DNA from: Candidatus Competibacteraceae bacterium
GTDB taxonomy: Bacteria > Pseudomonadota > Gammaproteobacteria > Competibacterales > Competibacteraceae
Direction: 5' to 3'
DNA: 6,049 nucleotides
NCBI GenBank assembly: GCA_007120095.1
Contig: SKOM01000075.1
Coordinates: 1 to 6,049 of the forward strand
The first letter of the stretch is position 1. Each line of letters starts with the position of its first letter. Shown in pieces: positions 6,048-6,049 of the stretch. The translations under genes and the position numbers were made by a program. The notes beneath the pieces are model-generated. The model was not told where the DNA came from. It did no database searches and saw only the letters and a program-made list of their open reading frames with translations.

Positions 6048-6049
6048 CT

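Overview
This 6 kb window looks like ordinary chromosome from a gammaproteobacterium of moderate GC content. The FadD is very close in wording to the enterobacterial enzyme along its whole length. There is a typical outer-membrane lipoprotein, an HD-type dNTP triphosphohydrolase and a phasin, so the organism probably stores polyhydroxyalkanoate (PHA). I cannot name the genus. I see no phage genes, transposase, CRISPR array, rRNA or tRNA.

Layout: (1) 74-664 (+), a 196-residue lipoprotein that is almost entirely one in-register coiled coil. (2) 665-912, a non-coding gap between two convergent genes. It holds a REPIN-like pair of inverted hairpins and a separate GC-rich 22-bp palindrome. (3) 913-2388 (-), an exported protein of unknown function lying 21 bp behind (4) 2410-4089 (-), fadD, a long-chain acyl-CoA synthetase; the two probably share a transcript. 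(5) 4090-4208, a 119-bp divergent promoter region. (6) 4209-5573 (+), a dGTPase-family dNTP triphosphohydrolase. (7) 5574-5673, a short regulatory gap with a hairpin, a sigma70-like promoter and two TTGC-N3-GCA(A/G) dyads. (8) 5674-6024 (+), a phasin. The window ends 25 bp later.

How the genes relate: FadD activates fatty acids to acyl-CoA, which feeds beta-oxidation and can supply PHA precursors. The phasin coats PHA granules. The two genes are on opposite strands with dgt between them, so proximity is weak evidence of a functional link. The dNTPase is a nucleotide-pool gene with no obvious tie to its neighbours. The points most worth a second look are the possible PhaR-like operators at the phasin promoter, the REPIN-like repeat, the unbroken heptad register of the lipoprotein, and the unknown exported protein coupled to fadD. 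None of these amounts to a demonstrably new system.
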